Positions 33,229-42,393 of a stretch of DNA of 64,000 nucleotides are shown one piece after another; position 1 is the first letter of the stretch; every line of letters starts with the position of its first letter. The position numbers and the translations under genes were made by a program. The notes beneath the pieces were generated by a model, which saw only the letters and a list, made by a program, of their open reading frames with translations, was not told the origin of the DNA and made no database searches. The DNA comes from Rubinisphaera italica (GTDB taxonomy: Bacteria; Planctomycetota; Planctomycetia; Planctomycetales; Planctomycetaceae), in NCBI RefSeq assembly GCF_007859715.1, contig NZ_SJPG01000001.1, forward strand, positions 3,808,728 to 3,872,727. Reading direction: 5' to 3'.

Positions 33229-34461
33229 GTGGTTTGCAGAAAGTCCAGTCACGTGATTCAACTTCTAGAGCGTATTTCAATTCGCATTCTGGCAATCCTG
33301 CTCTGCAGTCTGCCAGCGACTGACTTATTCGCTCAGGCATGCAAGAACTGCTCGAATGGCGAAGGTTATTGGGTCGTAAGCACATATGCGATGCCTCAAA
33401 CTCCCGGTGTCTGTCCAAAATCATTCAATTACCGTTGCTACTTTAAACCCGTCAACGGGCCGATGCGTCCGGGTTCGATGAGTGAAATGCAGGCTTCCCT
33501 CAACCCGACCGCACCAACTTGCATGTTCGTGCACGGAAGTTTTGTGAACATCGATCACGCTCTCAACGAAGCTCGTTTTACCTACAGCTGGTTGCGAAAT
33601 TCCAATCGATGCAACCCGCTGAACATGATTTTCTTCATCTGGCCCAGCGATGATATCGATACTTTATTACCGAGCCTGAGTGTGGTTCACAATGGTTTTC
33701 GAGCAGACCACAATGGAATCTATCTCGCACATCTCATCGATTGCCTGCCTGCCACCTCTTCCATTTGCCTGATGGGCCATAGTCATGGAACCCGCGTGAT
33801 TGCCTCCAGCCTGCACTATCGTGGTGGTGGAGCAGTTTTGAATTGTGTCAAACCCCCCTGCTCGGGAGGCTGTCGAACAATTCGTGCGATCTTCGCCGCG
33901 GCTGCCATCAATCACGAATGGCTTACTCCTAACGAGAAATTCGGTCGAGCCCTATCACAGGTTCGATGCATGCTGACTCTGGTCAACCGCAAAGACGTCG
34001 CATTAATTGTCTATCCGTTAGTCGGTCCGAAATATGGACGAGCATTGTCGACGACAGGGACAACCATGTTTGACCGTAGAAAACTTGGGCCTTATGCCAA
34101 TAAGGTTCAGGAAATCGATCTGACTTTTGAAGTCGGCTTTCGTCATGCCTGGGCAATGTACTATTCCAATCCCGAATTGGGACGAGAAATCGCCTGTTAC
34201 ATCAATCGGGGGTGTGGACACGGCGGAACGCATGTTTTGAAGGATCAAACTCACGAAGTGTATACCGCTGCTCCTGACGATGCCCCTGCCGATGAATATC
34301 ACGCTCCCATTGTACTGCCCCTGCCGGGATCCCAGAAAATCTCCATTGAACCAGAAGAACTTCAGCAAGAAGAAAAATCGAGCGACAACAAGCCAACCGT
34401 CACCGCTCTATTCGATCTTCAGCTGGAAAAATCACTGGCACCACCTGCTACGCAAAAGTAA
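33229..34461 (+). CDS. Secreted alpha/beta hydrolase-like protein rich in cysteine
   Basis: A 410-aa exported protein. A membrane/signal segment (~residues 15-36) is followed by an alpha/beta-hydrolase domain: GSFVNIDHAL then LMGHSHGTRVIAS, a GxSxG nucleophile elbow. The later His is probably in the GFRHAWAMYY stretch. It resembles DUF900-type hydrolases. Several Cys (QACKNCSNGEG, CPKSFNYRC, CVKPPCSGGCRT) suggest disulfides or metal binding. Substrate unknown. The start is GTG. Confidence 0.78.
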   Translation: MVCRKSSHVIQLLERISIRILAILLCSLPATDLFAQACKNCSNGEGYWVVSTYAMPQTPGVCPKSFNYRCYFKPVNGPMRPGSMSEMQASLNPTAPTCMFVHGSFVNIDHALNEARFTYSWLRNSNRCNPLNMIFFIWPSDDIDTLLPSLSVVHNGFRADHNGIYLAHLIDCLPATSSICLMGHSHGTRVIASSLHYRGGGAVLNCVKPPCSGGCRTIRAIFAAAAINHEWLTPNEKFGRALSQVRCMLTLVNRKDVALIVYPLVGPKYGRALSTTGTTMFDRRKLGPYANKVQEIDLTFEVGFRHAWAMYYSNPELGREIACYINRGCGHGGTHVLKDQTHEVYTAAPDDAPADEYHAPIVLPLPGSQKISIEPEELQQEEKSSDNKPTVTALFDLQLEKSLAPPATQK

Positions 34462-34521
34462 AGCAGAAAACCAGCTCGCCTGGGTTTGTCCAATCGCGTA
34501 AGAACTGGCAATCACGCAGAC

Positions 34522-35019
34522 TTAATATCTCGCTCGCAGCCCTGGAGAGGAAACGAGTCGATTGAATTCGGCTCCATCCAGCCAGATCCAACCACAACCT
34601 GCGCAGGAATCGACCACCACATTTCCAGGACCGAAATAGGGATGGCATTCCATTGTTTGCTGACAGTCTGGGCAATCGCAGCGTTCCGAGAGTTCCTGCG
34701 GATTCAGGGGGATCGGTTTCTCTTCAGGCCCTTTGTAGCTGGCTCGACGAGAACGGATCAGGAATCCGAAATCTTCGGTGGAAATCAGAGTTCCCTCGCA
34801 TCCTGTGCAATGCCTGGCCGGTAATTTATCGATCGTCGCAGCGGAGAGTTGCTCGTGGCAACGGGGACAATTCGACTCTAATGGCAAATCGAGAACCTGA
34901 AGTCCCTCTAGAGAACATTCGATCGATTCCCAACGATTTCTCGTTCCACAATGCTGACAAAGTTCATAACCGGCATGATCATTAACTCGGACCGGGCCGC
35001 CACATGACTTGCATTTCAT
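34522..35019 (-). CDS. Zinc-ribbon protein (zf-TFIIB type)
   Basis: A 165-aa protein with four CxxC pairs: CKSCGGPV, CQHCGTRN, CPRCHEQL and CTGCEGTL, then CDCPDCQQ and CAGCGWIWLDGAEF, the last being the TFIIB-type zinc-finger signature. Such proteins are common, cytoplasmic and of unknown role. The ATG at 35019 is chosen because GAGGA lies 8 bases upstream; a longer frame extends to 35070. Confidence 0.82.
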   Translation of the reverse strand: MKCKSCGGPVRVNDHAGYELCQHCGTRNRWESIECSLEGLQVLDLPLESNCPRCHEQLSAATIDKLPARHCTGCEGTLISTEDFGFLIRSRRASYKGPEEKPIPLNPQELSERCDCPDCQQTMECHPYFGPGNVVVDSCAGCGWIWLDGAEFNRLVSSPGLRARY

Positions 35020-35115
35020 CCGCTCATTCCTCTGAGAAAACATCATCGGACACATTCGTCCATAAAGCATAGCTCAGAATATAGAGAGGAGATCCATAGT
35101 GTCAGAAGTCGCGTT

Positions 35116-35152
35116 GGGTGGCTGGGGTCGTAGCGCAGCGAAGCCCCCAGAT
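35116..35152. repeat. 37-bp terminator-like hairpin repeat (copy 2 of 2)
   Basis: GGGTGGCTGGGG and AGCCCCCAGAT ends, identical at 33 of 37 bases to 30855-30891. Here it lies between two minus-strand genes (purH and the zinc-ribbon gene), and its downstream sequence lacks a strong T-run. Confidence 0.75.
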
Positions 35153-35202
35153 CGTTAAATTCTGGAGGCTCACTTCCTTCAACCCCAATCACCTCGTTTT
35201 TC

Positions 35203-36780
35203 TTAATGACGAAAATGACGGCGGCCGGTAAAGATCATCGCTATTCCGGCTTTGTTGGCGGCTTCAATGACCTCTTCGTCGTTGCGGGAACCGCCGGGTT
35301 GAATTGCGGCGAGTATTCCTGCTTGAGCGGCTTGTTCGATTCCATCGCGGAACGGAAAGAATGCATCGGAGGCAACCACACCACCTAGGCAGCGATCTTC
35401 GGATTTTTTTGCAGCAATTTCTGCGGAATCGAGACGACTCATCTGACCTGCACCAACACCTGTCACCATGCCATCTTTAACAAAGACGATCGCGTTCGAC
35501 TTCACATGCTTGCAAACCGACCAGGCAAATTTCAAATCACGCAGTTCTTTCTCGGTTGGCTCGCGATCAGTCACCACATTCCATTCCCCTTCCTGCTCGG
35601 GAAGAGTATCGCGATCCTGCACCAATAATCCGCCAGCGACGCGACGATAATCGAGCAATTGTCGCTGAGAAGGTGTCGGAATTTGGCAGCTCATAAGTCG
35701 AACATTCTTGCGCCATTTCGGTTTCGTGGTCAGTAATTCAAAGGCATCTTCAGAATATCCAGGAGCGATAATTGCCTCGATAAACTGCCCCGGCTCACAC
35801 ATTTTCTCTGCGGTTTCCAAATCGACCTCCCGATTCACTCCGACAATCGAGCCAAATGCGGAAACAGGATCACCTGCATAAGCATTCGCAAAAGCATCAC
35901 TCAATACAGGGGCAATTGCACAGCCGCACGGATTATTATGCTTCATAATCGATACGGCTGGTTCCTCGAATTCGGTCACCAGTCCCCAGGCCGCATCCAG
36001 GTCGAGCAGGTTATTGAAGGAAAGTTCTTTTCCATTGAGCTGTTTCGCAGCCGCGATGGTTGAGGCTTCTGCATTCGGCTCGACATAAAACGCGGCTCGC
36101 TGATGAGGATTCTCACCATAACGGAGCGAATCCTGCTGTCGGAAAGACAGGTTCAGCATTTCCGGCAAATCCTCACCGGCTTCATCCTGCAAATTCTGAA
36201 AGTAGGAATTGATCGCAGCATCGTAAGCAGCAGTTTTACCAAACGCCTGCATCGCCAGCTTTCGCCGAAATTCCTCGTCGAAAACATCGTCCTTCAAGGC
36301 TTGGGTGACCTGCTTGTACTGAGAAGGGGAAGTCACAACGCCCAGATATTTATGATTCTTGGCGGCAGAGCGAATCATACTCGGACCGCCGATATCGATA
36401 TTTTCGATAGCCTCTGCAACGGTCACATCTGGTTTGGCGACAGTGGCTTCAAACGGATAGAGATTACAGACAACCATCTGAAACGGTTGAATGCCGTGTT
36501 CGCTCATTGCGGCGGCATCGCTTTCGAGATCTGGTCGCCCGAGCAATCCTCCATGAACGCGTGGGTGGAGAGTCTTGACACGTCCATCCATGATTTCTGG
36601 AAATTCGGTGTATTCTGAAATGTCGATCACTGCGACCCCAGCGTCCTGCAGATGCTTGCGGGTGCCGCCCGTCGAGACAACTTCAAAACCGAGTTCCACA
36701 AGTTTTTGAACAAAGGGCAAGAGGTCGGTTTTGTCGCTCACGCTGACAAGAACGCGTTTCGGCTGGGTTTGACTGCTCAT
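35203..36780 (-). CDS. purH: Bifunctional AICAR transformylase/IMP cyclohydrolase
   Basis: A 525-aa enzyme of the last two steps of purine synthesis (AICAR to FAICAR to IMP). The N-terminal MGS-like cyclohydrolase domain has LVSVSDKTDLLPF, VSTGGTRK and MDGRVKTLHPRVHGGLL. The C-terminal transformylase domain has MKHNNPCGCA, AFGSIVG and SDAFFPFRDGIEQA. The length is typical. It is 80 bases downstream of the histidine kinase gene on the same strand. Both halves look intact. Confidence 0.97.
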   Translation of the reverse strand: MSSQTQPKRVLVSVSDKTDLLPFVQKLVELGFEVVSTGGTRKHLQDAGVAVIDISEYTEFPEIMDGRVKTLHPRVHGGLLGRPDLESDAAAMSEHGIQPFQMVVCNLYPFEATVAKPDVTVAEAIENIDIGGPSMIRSAAKNHKYLGVVTSPSQYKQVTQALKDDVFDEEFRRKLAMQAFGKTAAYDAAINSYFQNLQDEAGEDLPEMLNLSFRQQDSLRYGENPHQRAAFYVEPNAEASTIAAAKQLNGKELSFNNLLDLDAAWGLVTEFEEPAVSIMKHNNPCGCAIAPVLSDAFANAYAGDPVSAFGSIVGVNREVDLETAEKMCEPGQFIEAIIAPGYSEDAFELLTTKPKWRKNVRLMSCQIPTPSQRQLLDYRRVAGGLLVQDRDTLPEQEGEWNVVTDREPTEKELRDLKFAWSVCKHVKSNAIVFVKDGMVTGVGAGQMSRLDSAEIAAKKSEDRCLGGVVASDAFFPFRDGIEQAAQAGILAAIQPGGSRNDEEVIEAANKAGIAMIFTGRRHFRH

Positions 36781-36860
36781 CGGAAATCCGGTGTCTAAAA
36801 TGGGGTAGAATTGAGTTCAGCCCCATCTTAAAGAAATCAAACCGGCTTCGCATCCCTCCG

Positions 36861-38414
36861 TTAAGCATTCTTGCTGACGGTTGATGCTTTTCGCATTAAA
36901 TCGGTTAGTTTATCGGGATCGACAGGTTTGACGAGATGATGATCAATCCCAGCTTCCCGTGATTTTTGCTTATCGGACTCATCTCCCCAGCCTGTAACCG
37001 CGATCATGGTTAATGGAGTCTCACCATACTCCTGTCGCAATCGCCGAGCCAATTCATAACCGTCCATTCCTGGCATGCCGATGTCAAGCAGGATAATACC
37101 TGGATGTTGTGTTTCGGCCATCCGCAAGGCTTCAAATCCATCGTGACAAATGGCCGTGTCAAAATTGTAGAAGGACAATAAGCTGGACATCGTCTGGGCG
37201 GCATCGACATTATCGTCGACGATCAGCACTTTTTGATCGTAAAATTCGACAGGAGCCTCCTCGGGAGCAGGGAGTTTAGGGAAGAGCCCTGAACTCGAAT
37301 CCGATTCAATCTTTAGCCCCTTGACCTGCACTTCCTTCACCAAAGGAATTGAAAATTCAAAACGGCTACCTTGATCAGTCCCATTGCTCACAACATTGAG
37401 GCGACCTCCATGCATTAAGGCAAATTGACGTGCAATGGGCAATCCTAAACCCAGGCCACCCTGGTCTCGCTGAACGGCAACATCCGAACGGGTGAAGAGT
37501 TCGAAAATGTGTTGCTGCATCTCTTTCGAAATACCGATGCCGTTATCAACCACTTTAATTGTGGCGTCATCAGCATTCTTCTCTAGAATGACCTGAATAC
37601 GACCTTCACGGGGGGTATATTTTGCAGAATTGGTCAGCAGATTCGTAATAATCTGAGTAATTCGATTCCGATCCCCATTGACGATCACCTTGGAAGCAGG
37701 CAGTAAAATCTGAACATGATGATGACGTTCTTCCATCGCCGTTTTCGCCTGGCACAAAGCGAATTCGACCAGATCGCGCAGATCGATATGCTTTAATTCC
37801 AAACGAATTTTGCCATGCACAAAGCGAGAAACATCAAGCAGGTCATCAACGATATTGACGAGTTGAGTCAGTTGTCGCGACATGGTTTTCACAACGGATT
37901 TATGCTCTTTGATGTCCATTTCTTCCTGCTGGAGCAACAGCAATCCGTTACGAATGGGAGCGAGTGGATTACGTAATTCATGGGCCAGCAGAGCCAGAAA
38001 TTCATCTTTACGTCGATCGGCAATTTTCAACTCAGCTGTCAGAATTTCGATCTGTTCGAGTTGTTTGCAACGAACCCGGTTTTGACGCGTCGTGCTGTAA
38101 AACAGCGAGATGGTCGCGGCTCCAACAATCGCATAAATCCCCAGAGCCAGCAAATCGCCTGGAGCGGCAAAGTAGGTTCCCTGTGTTTGTGGCAGGATAT
38201 AAATTGTGGCTGCCAGAATACCCAGAAACAGACTGGCAATGGCAGGACCTGTGCCAGCAATGGATGCGGTTAGCAGAACCGACAGCAGATAGGTCCCGAA
38301 AGGAACACGATCCCCAATCCAGGGATCTAGCTCCATACGCAGGATCGTTGCAATGATTGTGCTAAAAACTGCAACACTATATCGAAGTATCCGTTCTTTG
38401 GTTACGGAATCCAT
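36861..38414 (-). CDS. Hybrid histidine kinase with C-terminal receiver
   Basis: A 517-aa sensor kinase. Several hydrophobic N-terminal helices of DUF4118/KdpD-like type (residues ~10-105) anchor it in the membrane. The dimerisation domain has LALLAHELRNPLAPI (His ~144), and the ATPase domain has ITNLLTNSAKYT, DNGIGISKEM and GGLGLGLPIAR. A receiver domain at the end shows LIVDDNVDAAQ and IILLDIGMPGMDGYE. The phosphorelay output is not encoded nearby. Signal unknown. Confidence 0.93.
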   Translation of the reverse strand: MDSVTKERILRYSVAVFSTIIATILRMELDPWIGDRVPFGTYLLSVLLTASIAGTGPAIASLFLGILAATIYILPQTQGTYFAAPGDLLALGIYAIVGAATISLFYSTTRQNRVRCKQLEQIEILTAELKIADRRKDEFLALLAHELRNPLAPIRNGLLLLQQEEMDIKEHKSVVKTMSRQLTQLVNIVDDLLDVSRFVHGKIRLELKHIDLRDLVEFALCQAKTAMEERHHHVQILLPASKVIVNGDRNRITQIITNLLTNSAKYTPREGRIQVILEKNADDATIKVVDNGIGISKEMQQHIFELFTRSDVAVQRDQGGLGLGLPIARQFALMHGGRLNVVSNGTDQGSRFEFSIPLVKEVQVKGLKIESDSSSGLFPKLPAPEEAPVEFYDQKVLIVDDNVDAAQTMSSLLSFYNFDTAICHDGFEALRMAETQHPGIILLDIGMPGMDGYELARRLRQEYGETPLTMIAVTGWGDESDKQKSREAGIDHHLVKPVDPDKLTDLMRKASTVSKNA

Positions 38415-38622
38415 TCACGCATCCTTGCAATCAGGCCTGAGTCTGAATGTTCTTTTAGTTGGTGTTTCAATACTTGCAACGCAGTCCATTGACTGTTTCA
38501 ACAGAACAACGCAAACAAATCAGTGTTAACTCCATACAAGTCAGTGAGCCTGATATCATATCAAGTCAGATTGGTCCTACAAGCACAACTTAAGCATTAA
38601 GAATTCATCAACCAGATTGCCG

Positions 38623-39375
38623 TTATCCTGACAGCTGTCGCCGCAAATACTGAGCCTTTCTCTTCCAGCCTCGTTGTTGACGGGCAATCGATGTCGGACT
38701 GGCCTCGATATCCATTAGCAGAGACTGTATCTGTTCCCGAGCTTCCTGATCCTGATGGTCGTGATGTAGACAAACCGCATATCGATACAAACCTTCCGGC
38801 TGCCGCCAGCGGTCCACATGGGTCCGCAAGTGAGATTCGGCTTTCTGCCACTGTTCGAGTTCCATCAACAATCGACCGCGGGCCAGCGACACATCTCCAA
38901 ATTTATAATCGGGTTGCGTCTGAAAGATCGCTTCCACCTGATCGAGAGCTTCCTCCGGCTGTCCCGTTTTTTCCAGACTGATCGCCAGTCCCCATTTCGC
39001 CTGCAGGTTATCACTTTCTTTGGAGAGTGCTTCTCGAAAAGAATTCACCGCATCGGAGTACTTGTGCAACTCCTTTTGCTTCTCCCCCAGTTGGATCCAG
39101 TGATACGCATTTCCAATTTGTCGTGAGGCGATTTCCAACTGACGCAGTTCGCGCGTCCGAAATCGAGCCATCCAGCGATGTAACCATCGCATATCTCGAC
39201 GAGGAAGATAACGAGCAAAAAAGTAAGCGATGAGCCCGAGCGGATGCAATAATAGCATCACCCAGATCCAGATGCCTCGATCCTGTTCCCGTTGAACACA
39301 ATCGATCAGCATCCAAATCAGAATCGCCATATAGGCGAGGCTACTCAGGCTGTAGAAAGAACCCCACACATTCAT
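38623..39375 (-). CDS. Membrane-anchored TPR protein
   Basis: A 250-aa protein with two N-terminal membrane helices (residues ~10-28 and ~37-55) and 3-4 tetratricopeptide repeats (KYSDAVNSFREALSKES, GQPEEALDQVEAIF, QWQKAESHLRTH). It is 5 bases after the upstream gene and belongs to the same operon as the DUF58 gene. TPRs mediate protein contacts; its partner is unknown. Confidence 0.8.
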   Translation of the reverse strand: MNVWGSFYSLSSLAYMAILIWMLIDCVQREQDRGIWIWVMLLLHPLGLIAYFFARYLPRRDMRWLHRWMARFRTRELRQLEIASRQIGNAYHWIQLGEKQKELHKYSDAVNSFREALSKESDNLQAKWGLAISLEKTGQPEEALDQVEAIFQTQPDYKFGDVSLARGRLLMELEQWQKAESHLRTHVDRWRQPEGLYRYAVCLHHDHQDQEAREQIQSLLMDIEASPTSIARQQRGWKRKAQYLRRQLSG

Positions 39376-39380
39376 TTCCG

Positions 39381-40295
39381 TTACAAAGTTGCATCGTCCA
39401 AAGTATGACGCATCAACAAGACCATTTCCAGAGCCTGAATACGACGTGCATATTTCTCATGATCACTCCCCGGTTCCGACCGACTGCACAAATCGACAAA
39501 TTGTTCCGGCGACCAGGCTGGTAATTGGAGTGCAGAGTGTTCAGCCAGATCCTCGGCTGCTTTTTTCAAAGTCGGATATAAAGGATGAGAGCCGACATTT
39601 CTGAACCAGTATTTCGAATTTGAATAATCCCCTTCTCGACGATGCATAATCGCATGCCAGTAATCACCTGCTTTATGACGGCCCGTGTATTGGACTGATT
39701 GGGAGAATTCATGTGACATATGCAGGGCATCGTACCACTGATAAAGCCCAGCCAGCACGGCTTGAAAATCTGGACTTTTCCGATTAAAAAAAGCCGGCAA
39801 CCAGCCATCTGCCTGCTGTAATACTTGTCTTGTTGCCTCACTCGATATTCGATCTTCTTGTGGCTCAAGGATAGGAAGGAATGTTTGAGAATTCGACCAG
39901 TCGATTGCCAGACAGGATAGAGGAGAAACATCTTTCCACCTCAGCTTCACGAGAGCTTCTTGCCAGGATTCGCATTTCTTCAGCACTGATAACCAGGAAT
40001 CACGAGCCGCGATTATCAAACCTTCATCAGCAAGTGGCAACCAGACCGAGGCCATTTGTCCGCCAAGTTCATGATACACGAAATCCGCAAAGGAATTACT
40101 GACCTGTGGCAACCACTGACAATCGGCTTCTCCAGCTGGAAGATCCCGTTTTGTCATCTCCGATGATTTCGTGATTCCTAATAGATCACTGGAACAGTTC
40201 TCTATCTGTTGAATCAATCCAGCCTGATCGTTTTCATCCTGTAGGATGATTGTCTCAATTGCTTGAGAATCATTGTGTTGTTGAGATGCGGTCAT
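39381..40295 (-). CDS. Protein of unknown function (planctomycete family)
   Basis: A 304-aa cytoplasmic protein I do not recognise. A strongly conserved-looking core includes DYWHAIMHRREGDYSN and KYWFRNVGSHP, preceded by LAGLYQWYDALHMSHE. It has no enzymatic signature that I can name. GGAGGAG precedes the ATG. It sits between the DUF58 gene (131 bases upstream) and a TPR gene (5 bases downstream) and is probably co-transcribed. Confidence 0.78.
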   Translation of the reverse strand: MTASQQHNDSQAIETIILQDENDQAGLIQQIENCSSDLLGITKSSEMTKRDLPAGEADCQWLPQVSNSFADFVYHELGGQMASVWLPLADEGLIIAARDSWLSVLKKCESWQEALVKLRWKDVSPLSCLAIDWSNSQTFLPILEPQEDRISSEATRQVLQQADGWLPAFFNRKSPDFQAVLAGLYQWYDALHMSHEFSQSVQYTGRHKAGDYWHAIMHRREGDYSNSKYWFRNVGSHPLYPTLKKAAEDLAEHSALQLPAWSPEQFVDLCSRSEPGSDHEKYARRIQALEMVLLMRHTLDDATL

Positions 40296-40426
40296 GAATG
40301 GAGTCTCCTCCAGAAACTAGCTGCTGAGTCACTGAGAATTGATTCTCTTCATTCTAAGAAGTCTTTTGTCGAATGAAATGGACATTGTGAATTTCTCATT
40401 ACATTCAACAATTCAACAGGGCCATA

Positions 40427-41320
40427 TCAATTCACTCGCAGCATCTCTGCTTCCACCAGCTCATCCCGACAGAGAGATTCCAATCCCTTTTCCGCAGTCA
40501 GTTGCACAAAGGATGCATGTGCACGACGGCAGGCAACGGTGAGACTTTCCCGCAGGTGATTGAGGCGTTGTTTATAAGTCGCGATTGCCTGCGCGGAAAT
40601 GACCATATCGGCATGATGATTGTTTTCGACGTCGATCAAACGGCGCCCGCTCATTGGCTTTGGATTGCGTTCCCAGTCAGCCAGTACTTGAATCAGCCAC
40701 AAGGAACTGGCACGAGAGGAAAGTCTTTTCAGCAACTGATCCGGATCGTGAGGAAACAAAAAATCGCTGATGATGATCCGCACGGACTGAGGTTTGAATG
40801 TAAGAGCGTTCTCTGCCATTAACTCAGATAGAGATTGCGTCCCATCAAAATTGATAAGAGATGTTCGCGAAAGCGAATTCAAATCGAGTTTGAGTGGGGG
40901 ATGGGCAGAATTCAAAGCCCGAATGGAAGGTTGCCCACCGAGCCGGCTGGTCAGCTGAGCAAACAGACTGGTCAACTGCAGCGACACTTTTTCCTTGACA
41001 TGATTCTGTGTCGTCATCGAGAGCGATGCATCCATCACAATTTCTGTGCGTGGGCTGATCTCCTCCCGGAACAGACGGACCATCAGTGCATCGGTTCTGG
41101 CATAAGCATTCCAGTCGACATGCCTGAGGTCATCACCCGGCAGGTACTCTCGATACTCCTGAAATTCAAGCGAACTTCCGGTGCCTCGCCCCAGTAATTC
41201 CCCACTCCGTCCCGCAGTCGGCAAGCGTGGCAAACCCAACTGATAGCGAGTCAACGCCTGCTGCACATAAGGATCATGCAGGACATCGCCATCGTATTGA
41301 TCTGCAGTCGATTCAGGCAT
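40427..41320 (-). CDS. DUF58 domain protein
   Basis: A 297-aa protein of the DUF58 family: the [20 protein letters not shown] core and [16 protein letters not shown] are its hallmarks, and the later [11 protein letters not shown] resembles a VWA fold. DUF58 proteins usually cluster with MoxR ATPases and act in complex assembly or cell-envelope function. Here the ATPase is not adjacent. The next two downstream genes are an unknown protein and a TPR protein. Confidence 0.9.
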   Translation of the reverse strand: MPESTADQYDGDVLHDPYVQQALTRYQLGLPRLPTAGRSGELLGRGTGSSLEFQEYREYLPGDDLRHVDWNAYARTDALMVRLFREEISPRTEIVMDASLSMTTQNHVKEKVSLQLTSLFAQLTSRLGGQPSIRALNSAHPPLKLDLNSLSRTSLINFDGTQSLSELMAENALTFKPQSVRIIISDFLFPHDPDQLLKRLSSRASSLWLIQVLADWERNPKPMSGRRLIDVENNHHADMVISAQAIATYKQRLNHLRESLTVACRRAHASFVQLTAEKGLESLCRDELVEAEMLRVN

Positions 41321-41355
41321 GAGACGGAATCACTTATGATAAAAGCATGAAAACG

Positions 41356-41431
41356 ACAAGCACGAAGCGCAAGCGAGTGTGTCACTTGATTGAGGTGTCA
41401 TTAGACTCACTCGCTTGCGCTTCGTGCTTGT
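41356..41431. repeat. Palindromic repeat with perfect 24-bp arms, copy 1 of 2
   Basis: The left arm (41356-41379, ACAAGCACGAAGCGCAAGCG) and right arm (41408-41431) are exact complements over 24 bases with a 28-base loop. It is related to 54489-54558, which carries the same right arm. No T-run follows, so it is not an ordinary terminator. Confidence 0.85.
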
Positions 41432-41558
41432 ATCATAATGACAATAAAAGTTTTCTGCAGAGATCATCATCAAACGGAAGACCTCTTGTGGACTTCGTCC
41501 ACCCAGATAGCAAAGCTATCTGGGTCACCCGATTTCATCCAGAATTGAGATCAGATTA

Positions 41559-42227
41559 TTAGTCAATCGTTTTGATACGAATGTTACGCCAAGCAACATC
41601 AAACGGGCCGTCACCCTTTTTGATGCCGTGGACCTGCAGGCCGATGAAGCCTTTGGGGTGAGTTTCATAAATAGCTTCGTCAGTCAAATCGGAGACCATT
41701 TCACCATTGATCCAGGTCTGGATGTGTGGGCCATTCGCGACGACGCGGAATTTATTCCACTCGCCATCTTTCATTTTTTTGTGAGGAACGAGTTGATCCT
41801 GAGGTGTCAACCAGCCACGACCAGTCGCTTCACCATATATATAACCAGCCTCGGCTCCGTTGCTGCCACTGGCTTCGATTTCAACCTGGGGACCATTGAC
41901 CCGGCCAAAGGTATCTTTTTTGTCGGTTTCTTTGGTCTGTGAACGAATCTGCACGCCGGAATTCAGACTGTTGTGAACTTTCACTTCGAATTCGAGTTCG
42001 AAGTTGCCATAGTCTTTCTTTGAGCAGAGGAATGAATTCGGGCTGCCATCGCTGGTGACACCCACAATAGTTCCGTCTTCGACACTATAAGTGGCAGTCC
42101 CATTTTTCTGGATCCACCCATCAAGATCTTTCCCGTTAAATAAGGAAACCCACTCACCAGCCATCACTGGTGCAGAAATTAAAGCGACGGCTGCAATAGC
42201 CAGCGTCATCATACGAACAGTTTTCAT
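41559..42227 (-). CDS. DUF1080 secreted protein (3-keto-disaccharide-hydrolase-like)
   Basis: A 222-aa exported protein: signal peptide (residues ~1-23, VMAG), then the concanavalin-like DUF1080 domain with LFNGKDLDGWIQ, NFELEFEVKV and NGEWVNGEMV-type strands ending GFIGLQVHG. DUF1080 is strongly expanded in planctomycetes, with some members hydrolysing keto-sugars. The ATG at 42227 has CAGGAG upstream; the frame is preceded by an in-frame TTG. Confidence 0.9.
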   Translation of the reverse strand: MKTVRMMTLAIAAVALISAPVMAGEWVSLFNGKDLDGWIQKNGTATYSVEDGTIVGVTSDGSPNSFLCSKKDYGNFELEFEVKVHNSLNSGVQIRSQTKETDKKDTFGRVNGPQVEIEASGSNGAEAGYIYGEATGRGWLTPQDQLVPHKKMKDGEWNKFRVVANGPHIQTWINGEMVSDLTDEAIYETHPKGFIGLQVHGIKKGDGPFDVAWRNIRIKTID

Positions 42228-42393
42228 CAAAGTTGCTCCTGAGTTAATTATTAACTGTGAAATTCACGGCGTCTTGTCACAAATTCAGTACAAATTAAAG
42301 ACCAGTCTTCGGCCTTCGAAGTTTGAACATCAAAGAACTGTTATACGCAGGGTGAACGCCAAAAATCAATGCTGCTGGATGTGACAGGCAATC

